A program made the translations under genes and the position numbers. The notes beneath the pieces were generated by a model. That model was not told the DNA's origin. It did not search any database and was given only the letters and a program-made list of their open reading frames with translations. Source: an uncultured Alphaproteobacteria bacterium (GTDB lineage: Bacteria > Pseudomonadota > Alphaproteobacteria > RUG11792). Taken from it: a stretch of 55,005 bases of DNA. Shown piece by piece: positions 36,094 to 44,217 of this stretch. The stretch spans positions 1 to 55,005 of the forward strand of contig CAJUOM010000004.1 of NCBI GenBank assembly GCA_910588255.1. The letters run 5' to 3'. Positions within the stretch are counted from its first letter, which is position 1. Every line of letters starts with the position of its first letter.

Positions 36094-37667
36094 TAATTGT
36101 CCAAAACTTAAGTAAATATTTCGGCGATAAAGTAATTATCAGAGACTTTTCTTATCACTTTCCTTCGAATGCTAATATTGGTATTGTTGGAGCAAATGGA
36201 GCAGGAAAAACCACATTACTTAATATGATAACAGGTATTGAAGAACATAATTCCGGAGAAGTTATCATTCCGAAAAATTGTGTCGTAGGTTATCTTCCAC
36301 AATCCCCTACTCCAACGCCACTTCCAACTATTCTGGAAGAATGTGTTTCAGGTAATCAGACTTTGATTGGTATTCAGAAAAAGCTTAATGATTCACTAAA
36401 AAAGATGGAAGAAAGTTATTCCGATGAAGTTTTCAATGAATATGAATCTTTTGAAAAAGAGTTTTCAGATAAAGGAGGCTATGTTCTTGAAGCTGAAGCA
36501 AAAGGTATACTTGTTGGTTTGGGATTTGAAACTAGCCAATTTGATCAATCTCCATTAGAATTATCGGGAGGTTGGCGTATGAGGTTGGAATTAGCTAAGC
36601 TTCTTATTAATAACCCAAATTTTTTGATTCTTGACGAGCCTACAAATCATCTTGATCTTCCGAGTTTGACTTGGCTTGAAGGATATTTAAAATCTTTCAG
36701 AGGAACTTTATTATTCGTTTCTCATGACAGAGAATTTCTGAATAATCTTTCAGACAAGATTTTATATATTTCAAATGGAAACCTGAAAATCTATAATGGG
36801 ACATTTGATGATTTTATTGAACAAAAAGAAGAAAATACGAAACTAGTCAAAAAGCAACTTGAGACAATAAAACGAAAACAGAATCATCTTCAGGATTTTG
36901 TTGACAGATTTAGATATAAATCTTCAAAAGCGAAACAAGCTCAGAGTAAGTTAAAAATAATCGATCGTTTGAAGAAAATGGAAGAAAAATTGGATATGGA
37001 TGATTCCGAGGAAAAAACTGTTTTTAAAATAGAAATCGAAAAACAAAGCGGAAAAATTGTTTTGGATATAAAAGAAGCAACAATAGGATATGATAATGCT
37101 ATTCTAAAAGATAAAATCATTTTGAAAATACATCGTGGAAACAAAATCGCAATAATTGGAACTAATGGAATTGGCAAATCTACGCTTTTAAAAACTATTG
37201 TTAATGAAATACCATTAATTTCTGGAAATATAACATTAGGTAATAACGTTTCAATAGGGTATTATGCTCAAAGTCAATTAGATATATTAGATCCCAAATT
37301 AACAGCTCTGGAAAATATACTAAAATTATCAAAAAACCTGACTCAGCAACAAGCAAGATCTCTTTTGGGGAATATGTTAATAAAACGCGATGATGTGAAC
37401 AAGCAAGTTAAAGTTCTCTCAGGTGGAGAGAAAAGCAAAGTGGCAATCGCGGCTATTCTGTCTCAAAAAAATAATTTTCTTATATTAGATGAACCAACTA
37501 ATCATCTCGATATCTCTAGTATTGAAGCGTTATCCCAAACTTTAAAGGAATATAATGGAACACTCTTAGTTGTAAGTCATAACAGATCGTTTATCAACTC
37601 ATTTGCTTCGCAACTTCTTGTTTTTGAAAAAAGTCAAGAAATAAATCTTATAAATATGGAAAATTGA
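36090..37667 (+). CDS. ABC-F family ATPase
   Basis: Soluble protein of 525 residues with two ABC domains, no membrane part. Domain 1: GANGAGKTT, LSGGWRMRLELAKLL, FLILDEPTNHLD. The linker (about 240-300) is helical with FRYKSSKAKQAQSK. Domain 2: GTNGIGKST, LSGGEKSKVAIAAIL, FLILDEPTNHLD. ABC-F proteins act on ribosomes or in DNA stability (Uup, EttA). The extended C-terminal coiled coil of Uup is missing. Last gene of the M16-rlpA-fba run; ATGA overlap. Confidence 0.9.
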   Translation: MIIVQNLSKYFGDKVIIRDFSYHFPSNANIGIVGANGAGKTTLLNMITGIEEHNSGEVIIPKNCVVGYLPQSPTPTPLPTILEECVSGNQTLIGIQKKLNDSLKKMEESYSDEVFNEYESFEKEFSDKGGYVLEAEAKGILVGLGFETSQFDQSPLELSGGWRMRLELAKLLINNPNFLILDEPTNHLDLPSLTWLEGYLKSFRGTLLFVSHDREFLNNLSDKILYISNGNLKIYNGTFDDFIEQKEENTKLVKKQLETIKRKQNHLQDFVDRFRYKSSKAKQAQSKLKIIDRLKKMEEKLDMDDSEEKTVFKIEIEKQSGKIVLDIKEATIGYDNAILKDKIILKIHRGNKIAIIGTNGIGKSTLLKTIVNEIPLISGNITLGNNVSIGYYAQSQLDILDPKLTALENILKLSKNLTQQQARSLLGNMLIKRDDVNKQVKVLSGGEKSKVAIAAILSQKNNFLILDEPTNHLDISSIEALSQTLKEYNGTLLVVSHNRSFINSFASQLLVFEKSQEINLINMEN

Positions 37668-37768
37668 CAAAAAACATAATTATAATTTAATCATTTAAAA
37701 ATTCTTGTTTAAAAATTTCAAAAACGGGGTTAATATTTTTATATAGGAAGAAAGTTAAGGTTAGTATT

Positions 37769-38791
37769 ATGAGACGATTCTACTCAATTTTAATCCTGGA
37801 ATTATTTTATACTTTTGCTTCATTTGGAATAACATCGGAACTTCCACATCATTATACTATAATTGCACATAGTGAAATAATCCCTGAATTTCAAGATAAT
37901 AAATTGAATTTATGTAGAATGACAAAAGAAATGGATTCTGATGTTAAATTGTTATCCCCAACAACTGGATTTGTAACTTACACAGATTTAATATCTCATC
38001 TGATTTCTGATTCTGAGACCAAAGCATCATTAGATGTATTGGTTGATAATTTCATAAAGGTGAAATTTAAGTTATCTGAAAATATAGACTTATTAAATGT
38101 CAATTTACCTATCATTTCAGCCTTAATTAATATCTCTACAACTCATCCTGATGATTCTATACGAAGAAAATTAATCAAAACTTATGAAGCAGCAACAGAA
38201 CCTTCAGAAATTTATCCTATACAGCTTTTTAAGATAATAGATGAATGTGGTGCAGATATCACAGAAATGTTAGCGGGGAAATTAATAGGATTTAGATTGA
38301 CAACATATGTTAAAGCGTTTCGGGATAAGATACCATCTAAAGCTACATTCATTGAATCAGAAAAAGATATTATAGAATATCAAACTTCTATCACAAAACT
38401 TATTAATAAAATTATTTCGATAAAAAATCAAATATTTAAAGATCCTCTATATACACAAATTAATTATTACATAGACTTTATGGTAAAATATGTAAATAAA
38501 ATTATTACAGAAAAATCCCATCAACTTTTGACAATAGAAGGGGTGAGAGTACTAGTATATCCAACAACTCCTGAAGAAGTTTTCCCTTTATTGAATATGC
38601 AAACTTCTGGTTTTAAAAGCGAAGACATAACACACGTACAACAATTGAAACGTGAAATCGAAGAAGCTAAAAAATCCTTGGATATTATATTATTGACTCC
38701 TTTGAAGGACTTGACAGAGGAAACAGACAGGCGTAACTTTGCTGCTTATATCCAATTGCTGCAATTGTTTATTCCGAATCCTTATCGGTAG
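37769..38791 (+). CDS. exported protein of unknown function
   Basis: 340 residues with a signal peptide (SILILELFYTFASFG, cleavage near ITS-ELP). The remainder is largely helical with heptad-like spacing (SIKNQ, KYVNKIITEK) and no motif I recognise. The overall size and predicted helical character recall the exported protein at 41.4 kb, but no clear alignment was found. It is convergent with lpxA and their stops overlap by 23 nt. Possibly a host-directed secreted protein (inference). Confidence 0.6.
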   Translation: MRRFYSILILELFYTFASFGITSELPHHYTIIAHSEIIPEFQDNKLNLCRMTKEMDSDVKLLSPTTGFVTYTDLISHLISDSETKASLDVLVDNFIKVKFKLSENIDLLNVNLPIISALINISTTHPDDSIRRKLIKTYEAATEPSEIYPIQLFKIIDECGADITEMLAGKLIGFRLTTYVKAFRDKIPSKATFIESEKDIIEYQTSITKLINKIISIKNQIFKDPLYTQINYYIDFMVKYVNKIITEKSHQLLTIEGVRVLVYPTTPEEVFPLLNMQTSGFKSEDITHVQQLKREIEEAKKSLDIILLTPLKDLTEETDRRNFAAYIQLLQLFIPNPYR

Positions 38792-39602
38792 GGTTTGTTG
38801 TGCAGATAGGATTTTTTGTGGGAAGATTTATAAAATCTGTAATTTCTGTTATATGTTTATTTGAACTATATTTTTTTCTGACAGCATCAACTTTATCAGT
38901 AAAATTTAAAGAATCATCCTGAGACTCAAAGATCTCCCTATATGCAGTCATCATTTCTTTTATTTCATCAACAGAAAATCCACGACGCTTTAAACCTATG
39001 ATATTAAGTCCTTTTATAGTTGTGATTCGATCGCTTCTAACTATGCCATATGGAATAATATCCCTGTCAACTCCTGTGCATCCACCGATCATTGCATGTT
39101 TTCCTATCCTTGTGAATTGTTTCACAGCAGACATACCGCCTATGATAGCATAATCTCCAACAACAACATGGCCTGATAAATTAACCCCATTAACTAAAAT
39201 AACATTATTTCCAATAATACAATCATGCGCTATATGACAATAAGCCATAATTAAACAATTATCGCCGATTTTTGTTATCATTCCTCCGGACTCTGTTCCA
39301 ATATTAGCAGTGACATACTCTCGTATAACGGTATTTTTCCCTATTTCAAGTTTGGATCTTTCTCCTTTATATTTCAAATCTTGTGGTTTTTGTCCCAATG
39401 AAGCAAAGGGATACACAACACATCCACTCCCGATAATTGTATCTTCCATGATTACTACATGGGATTTTAAATTAACATTATCTCCAATAACAACATTTGG
39501 GCCAATACAACAATATGGACCTATTACAGTGTTTTCCCCTATTGTTGCTCCATCTTCGATTATTGCCGTTTGATGAATGATAGCTGAACTACTAATACTC
39601 AT
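38769..39602 (-). CDS. lpxA: acyl-[ACP]--UDP-N-acetylglucosamine O-acyltransferase
   Basis: First enzyme of lipid A synthesis. 277 residues with hexapeptide repeats forming a left-handed beta-helix (IGENTVIGPYCCIG, VVIGDNVNLKSHVVI, CHIAHDCIIGNNVI). Catalytic His lies in the AYCHIAHDC region, and GLNIIGLKRRGFS marks the helical C-terminal domain. Last gene of the infC-secG-fabZ-lpxA run; 2 bases from fabZ. The fabZ-lpxA pair is standard; infC-secG ahead of it is not. The usual lpxD and lpxB neighbours are absent. Confidence 0.97.
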   Translation of the reverse strand: MSISSSAIIHQTAIIEDGATIGENTVIGPYCCIGPNVVIGDNVNLKSHVVIMEDTIIGSGCVVYPFASLGQKPQDLKYKGERSKLEIGKNTVIREYVTANIGTESGGMITKIGDNCLIMAYCHIAHDCIIGNNVILVNGVNLSGHVVVGDYAIIGGMSAVKQFTRIGKHAMIGGCTGVDRDIIPYGIVRSDRITTIKGLNIIGLKRRGFSVDEIKEMMTAYREIFESQDDSLNFTDKVDAVRKKYSSNKHITEITDFINLPTKNPICTTNPTDKDSE

Positions 39603-39604
39603 AA

Positions 39605-40063
39605 TTATTTTGTTTCTGGAATCATTGCTCTAAAGTCCGCTTCATCAGCGAGTGTATCGCCAACGAAAGCCTGTCCGTTAAATTTCCAGAATTTGTTCCC
39701 TCGGCGCTGATCAATAGATACAACCATACGCACAACATCTCCCGGAACTATCGGTCGTCTAAATTTTGCATTTTCGATTGATGTGAAATAGACAAAATCT
39801 GAAGATCCAGGTTTACACACTTTTTCCTCGATTAATGTTGAAAAAGCTAAAACTCCAGCGGCTTGTGCCATTGCCTCTATGATCAAAACACCAGGCATTA
39901 CTGGATAATTTGGGAAATGTCCTTGAAAAAACCATTCATTATTAGAAACATTCTTATAAGCAACACAAGACTTTCCTATTTCAATATTTTCTACTCTATC
40001 TAACATCAAAAATGGATATCTATGGGGAATAATTTTTTTAATATCTTCAGAATATAATATCAT
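39605..40063 (-). CDS. fabZ: 3-hydroxyacyl-ACP dehydratase FabZ
   Basis: Removes water from 3-hydroxyacyl-ACP in fatty-acid synthesis. 152 residues. Seen: IPHRYPFLMLDRV at the N-terminus and the catalytic His and Glu in FQGHFPNYPVMPGVLIIEAMAQAAG. The start shares one base with the secG stop, which suggests coupling. Its usual alphaproteobacterial partner lpxA follows. Confidence 0.97.
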   Translation of the reverse strand: MILYSEDIKKIIPHRYPFLMLDRVENIEIGKSCVAYKNVSNNEWFFQGHFPNYPVMPGVLIIEAMAQAAGVLAFSTLIEEKVCKPGSSDFVYFTSIENAKFRRPIVPGDVVRMVVSIDQRRGNKFWKFNGQAFVGDTLADEADFRAMIPETK

Positions 40064-40425
40064 TATTGCTTATCTCCCGGTTTTGTGCCATCAGAGATTG
40101 GTTCTTCAGCAGAATTTTTTTCTTTTTCCGGTTCTTTATTTTGATCTTGTTTTATTGGAGCTGATTCGTGATTCATAATTGTTTCTGTATTTCTCATATG
40201 AGCTGAGTCAATCGTTGCCATAATGACACAATTGATCAAAAATATAGAGGCAAGAACCCAAGTTGCTTTTGTCAGTATATTTGAGGTTCCTCTGGCATTA
40301 AACATACTATTCCCGCCACTATTTGCAAAAAGAGAACTGCCACCTTCGTTTTTTTGAATTAATACAACTAATATCAAAAGGATTGTCACTATAACATGTA
40401 TTGCTAATAATATTCCCATAATCAA
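40063..40425 (-). CDS. secG: protein translocase subunit SecG
   Basis: Small integral subunit of the SecYEG channel. 120 residues. Seen: the first membrane helix (IHVIVTILLILVVLIQ), the conserved GGSSLF..GG..FNARG segment and the second helix (WVLASIFLINCVIMATI). The tail is a disordered acidic and basic stretch (KEPEKEKNSAEEP). It is 6 bases from infC upstream. The Sec route is needed for the many leader-bearing proteins in this window. Confidence 0.92.
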   Translation of the reverse strand: MIMGILLAIHVIVTILLILVVLIQKNEGGSSLFANSGGNSMFNARGTSNILTKATWVLASIFLINCVIMATIDSAHMRNTETIMNHESAPIKQDQNKEPEKEKNSAEEPISDGTKPGDKQ

Positions 40426-40431
40426 TCTCCT

Positions 40432-40971
40432 TTAAATTTTTGTTAAAATAGCTATTATTGAAGATCCCTCAAGTTTTGCTGGAGTTTCTTCTTTCGCGAA
40501 TTCTCTGGAATAGTCCAAAACTTTTTGTATTACTTCAAAGCCAAGTTCTTGTCTGCTTAATTCACGTCCCCTGAATTTTAGTACTAATTTTACTTTTGCT
40601 CCAGATTCTATGAATCTTTTTATTGCTTTACATTTTATTAAAAGATCGTTTTCTCCAATAAAAGGTCTCAATTGAACTTCTTTTAATTCTATAACTTTTT
40701 GTTTTTTTCTAGATTCTGCTTTCTTCTTTTGTTGTTCATATTTGTATTTTCCATAATCCAGAATCTTACAAACAGGAGGCGTTGAATTTTCTGCAATTAA
40801 AACTAAATCTAATCCAACTTCCTCAGCACTTGAAATAGCTTCTTTTAAAGAAACAATTCCTAAAGCTTCTCCATTTGCTCCTATTAATCTGACCTCGTTA
40901 TACTTTATATTTCCATTAATCGGCGGAGAATTCTTCGCTTCAGATTTTTTGTTCGTAAATAATTTTGCCAA
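40432..40971 (-). CDS. infC: translation initiation factor IF-3
   Basis: IF-3 keeps 30S free of 50S and rejects wrong start codons. 179 residues. Seen: NEVRLIGANGEALGIVSLKEA in the N-terminal domain, PPVCKILDYGKYKYEQQKK in the linker, KEVQLRPFIGENDLLIK and VKLVLKFRGRE in the C-terminal domain. The start read here is TTG at 40971 with GAG six bases upstream, so infC again uses a non-AUG start, as in E. coli (AUU), which allows the factor to repress its own translation. An ATA two codons upstream is an alternative. First gene of the four-gene run. Confidence 0.93.
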   Translation of the reverse strand: MAKLFTNKKSEAKNSPPINGNIKYNEVRLIGANGEALGIVSLKEAISSAEEVGLDLVLIAENSTPPVCKILDYGKYKYEQQKKKAESRKKQKVIELKEVQLRPFIGENDLLIKCKAIKRFIESGAKVKLVLKFRGRELSRQELGFEVIQKVLDYSREFAKEETPAKLEGSSIIAILTKI

Positions 40972-41437
40972 TAATATCTCAAAATCACAATTACTCCATA
41001 TGTAAAGAATAGAGCTTTTTTAAAAATCTCTCAAGACATTTTTAATATATCGTTCAAAAATAAGATTTTGGTAAGGGAAATACTGAGCTTATTATAATTA
41101 AAAAATTAGTTAAAACCATTAACTTAACCTATGTGCAAATAAGTTAGTCGATTGTGAAATTTCCTAATTAGGGATTCAGTAATAAGCCGCTTTTTCCTAT
41201 CTTAATACTATTGAAGAAATAACCTCTTTGCTTAGAAATATTGTGGTTTTACTCTTTCGCCGTTTTATTTGTATAAACATTTTTCTGTATTCCGAACAAA
41301 TTCCTCATTTTAGCAGATATAGTGAATATATTATAAGTCATTTGATAAGTTTCCGCCTTTGGAATTTGTTATAAAATTATTGAAAAAATGACACTTTATA
41401 AAATATCATGTAATTATATGGGAAAATATGGATATTT
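40972..41437. other. intergenic region upstream of infC and an exported-protein gene
   Basis: 466 AT-rich bases between divergent genes. It should hold promoters for infC and for the gene at 41438. I found no RNA gene, repeat A/B, or open frame with a ribosome-binding site. Confidence 0.4.
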
Positions 41438-42604
41438 ATGAACAAAATTTTTAATAAAATAATTTGCATTTTTGGATTTTGGGCATTACTTCAAGAAGTT
41501 AATGAAACTAACTCTGCTCAACTTCCGGTAAACTCAATCGAAAGTGAAGAAGTTGGTGCAATTTCTAATCCTAGACAAGTGAAAGTTTTAAAAGATCAAC
41601 TGGAGTCTACAGGATCACATTTATATATGACTTTGGATTCTTATGTTTTTGACATTTTTAATTCTTACAATTATTTTATGGAATATATAGATGAATGTTG
41701 TAAATTCCCTATGTTTTTTCAAATTCATGAAACTGAATTTCCAGCGATCCTGATTTATTTAAAACCAGATAAACAAAGCATTCAGGTGTTAAATGATTTA
41801 ACATGCGTACAAAATTTTTTTATTGAGTTTCATAATAATATTTTGGGTATCTATAAAATATTAGATGACATTTTCACTTCAAGCTTCTTTCAAGCAAACA
41901 CAACAACTTCTAAAGAGACTTCAGGACAATTAGAAACCATTCCCGAAGAATCTTCAGAAAATCCGAGATTTTTTAAGATTATCAAACCAATAAATTCTGT
42001 CGATCAAATAAATTTTTCCTATGGATTATGCAAATTTAAAGAATTTACAGAAAAGTTTGCTTGGGATGAGAAACTTTTTTCTATTATGAATAATCTTAAT
42101 GAAAGGTTTACGAAGTTTTCTGAAGTCTTAAATTCAATAGCTAAATCAGTAAGGAATCTTTATTTCAGTTTTTCTACTTTCGATAATTTAACAGAAGAAA
42201 GCGAACTAATCAGATTATTATTTTGTTCCGTTTCTGATATGTCAAGAGAACTTTCTAATAATTTTCGTATTTTAAATATCATTTATAAACTTCCATCAGA
42301 TCTTATAGATATATATGAAAAGCTAAGTTTAAAAAATATAATGAGATCGAATTTTATGGAAGAGCTTTTTGGACCAAGTTTTGAAAGAACGCCTATTTTA
42401 ATACCCGACATTACACCTGTTTTATCTTATATAAAAAATGAACTTAACCTATCGAACAACAGCCAAGCTATGGAATTATTTTCATATATTGCTAATTTGC
42501 AGTTCTTAAATCATCCGATTGATAATTATCATAATAGTATTAATACAGAAGAATTGATTAAAATTTATAAAAATATATTATTTATAAAAAAGGACTTGCA
42601 ATAA
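41438..42604 (+). CDS. exported protein of unknown function
   Basis: 388 residues. The leader (KIICIFGFWALLQEV) resembles a Sec signal with cleavage near NSAQ. The remainder is helical, rich in F, L, N and S, with no motif I recognise. Little sequence-based function can be given. The next gene, an exported glycosyltransferase-like protein, follows on the same strand after 50 bases; a TATAAT (42616-42621) suggests that gene also has its own promoter. Confidence 0.6.
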   Translation: MNKIFNKIICIFGFWALLQEVNETNSAQLPVNSIESEEVGAISNPRQVKVLKDQLESTGSHLYMTLDSYVFDIFNSYNYFMEYIDECCKFPMFFQIHETEFPAILIYLKPDKQSIQVLNDLTCVQNFFIEFHNNILGIYKILDDIFTSSFFQANTTTSKETSGQLETIPEESSENPRFFKIIKPINSVDQINFSYGLCKFKEFTEKFAWDEKLFSIMNNLNERFTKFSEVLNSIAKSVRNLYFSFSTFDNLTEESELIRLLFCSVSDMSRELSNNFRILNIIYKLPSDLIDIYEKLSLKNIMRSNFMEELFGPSFERTPILIPDITPVLSYIKNELNLSNNSQAMELFSYIANLQFLNHPIDNYHNSINTEELIKIYKNILFIKKDLQ

Positions 42605-42654
42605 TATTTTTATTGATATAATATAGAAATAAAGTTACTTGTTAGTATTTTTTT

Positions 42655-44211
42655 ATGTTAAAACGTTTTTTAAAACATGTATTTGTGGTATTAAATATTG
42701 TTCCAGCTATATATTCAATGGAACCAGGGATATACCCTTGTGATGTGAGTTCATATCATGAGTTTACAGAGGAAAAAAGTTCATCAATTTATCCAAATCC
42801 AGATATGGATTACACACCATTTGTCGTACGAAATTTATATGATCGTCAAAGGGCAGAACTTTCGAACTCAATCATATATTTTTTCATTACAGCTTACAAA
42901 CAAGAAAGATTTGCCTCAAACTTAGCTAGAAGTCTGAGATTAAATTATGACAGATTGAGAGAATTTGGTGTTGATTTTCGAATCAAACTGACTTGCGATG
43001 GAAGAGATGAAGATAGAGAAGCATTTGTATCAGAGTTACAAGAAGCTTTTGAAGAAATAATAAAATCAGGAAAACTTCCTTTTGATGTTACATATAATGA
43101 ACAAAATAAAGGCTGCTCTTTCACCCGTTACGAACAATTACTGTCTTCTAAAGAAGAAATAATGCGCGATATTGATTCAAGTAAACATGTTTATTTCTCT
43201 ATATTCGATGGAGATGATATGATCCATCAGGATTATTGCCTCTTGATGTTGGCCACTGCCTTGGAAACAGATGCAGATATAGTTGGAGTACCTGGATTGC
43301 TTGTACAATGTGAAGAAAGCTCTGGAGATATTCATAAATTGCAAACACAGGATATCTGTAGCAGAACCTTGTATTATAAAGAAGAATCAGTAGAAGATTC
43401 TACTGTATATCTATTTAGGGCATCTTGTATATATAACGATACATTTGACTTTAGGTTTATTGATCATGTAACTAAAGAAGGTATTATAGTTTTTTCAAAT
43501 CCATATACGGACTTTACAGTTCTAGACTTCTTAACTTCAAGGGACAATCTTTCATTTGCTTTGTTTAAGAAGCAATATTCTATTCACGACCCTTTACTTT
43601 CATCGGTTAACCCATATGATGACTTATTAAATACAGTTAACATAACTGATATTCCGACAACTTTTATACCAATGTTTTTCTATATGCAACATAGTGATTC
43701 AATGGAAAAAACTTTTTTAGATAATCTAATGCAAGCGTGTGAAAATAGAGACATGCTTACATCTATTTTATTTGCAGAAGCAGAAACCAGATTGGCAACC
43801 CCATATAAAATTACAGATGTAGCAATGTTACTTGGTATACCTGATTTTATAAATGGAAATAGAGGTATGATTAGAATTTTTCAAGAAGATTTTACTGAAG
43901 AATATTTAATGGAGGTATTCAAAAACAATCATATTCTTGCTAAAAAAATTCATGATATTCTAATTTGTTCAGGTTTTGCTAGTAATGAAACAGTACAGTT
44001 TATTTTAACTAATTCAAGAATGAAAATACTTCTTGAGCAAAATTATTTTAATTCATTATCTGAAGACTTTATGAAGGACTTCTTTAAAGATGTTTTTGAT
44101 ATAATGCTGAAAAGGATTCCTTCAACACTTTTGGGAACTGATTCAGAACGTAAAGAGAGTAGTGAAGATCCATATCAAGTAGATTATTATGCTGAAGATA
44201 AAAAATATTAA
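42655..44211 (+). CDS. exported GT-A glycosyltransferase-like protein
   Basis: 518 residues with a Sec-type leader (VFVVLNIVPAIYSM). The region at about 72-225 resembles a GT-A (GT2-like) glycosyltransferase: a first strand IIYFFITAYKQERFASNLARSL, a TCDGRDED nucleotide-binding-type segment, then NEQNKGCSFTRYEQL and the metal-binding DxD motif in YFSIFDGDDMIHQDY. The second half (about 290-518) is helical and of unknown fold. Cytoplasmic glycosyltransferases do not carry a signal peptide, so this one may be exported to modify host or competitor targets, as glycosylating toxins do. That is inference. The VgrG gene is convergent, 6 bases away. Confidence 0.7.
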   Translation: MLKRFLKHVFVVLNIVPAIYSMEPGIYPCDVSSYHEFTEEKSSSIYPNPDMDYTPFVVRNLYDRQRAELSNSIIYFFITAYKQERFASNLARSLRLNYDRLREFGVDFRIKLTCDGRDEDREAFVSELQEAFEEIIKSGKLPFDVTYNEQNKGCSFTRYEQLLSSKEEIMRDIDSSKHVYFSIFDGDDMIHQDYCLLMLATALETDADIVGVPGLLVQCEESSGDIHKLQTQDICSRTLYYKEESVEDSTVYLFRASCIYNDTFDFRFIDHVTKEGIIVFSNPYTDFTVLDFLTSRDNLSFALFKKQYSIHDPLLSSVNPYDDLLNTVNITDIPTTFIPMFFYMQHSDSMEKTFLDNLMQACENRDMLTSILFAEAETRLATPYKITDVAMLLGIPDFINGNRGMIRIFQEDFTEEYLMEVFKNNHILAKKIHDILICSGFASNETVQFILTNSRMKILLEQNYFNSLSEDFMKDFFKDVFDIMLKRIPSTLLGTDSERKESSEDPYQVDYYAEDKKY

Positions 44212-44217
44212 AATATC

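Noticed and set aside
37666..37685. TTGACA followed by TATAAT downstream of the ABC-F gene
   Set aside because: The spacing between the hexamers is only 11 bases, too short for a sigma-70 promoter.
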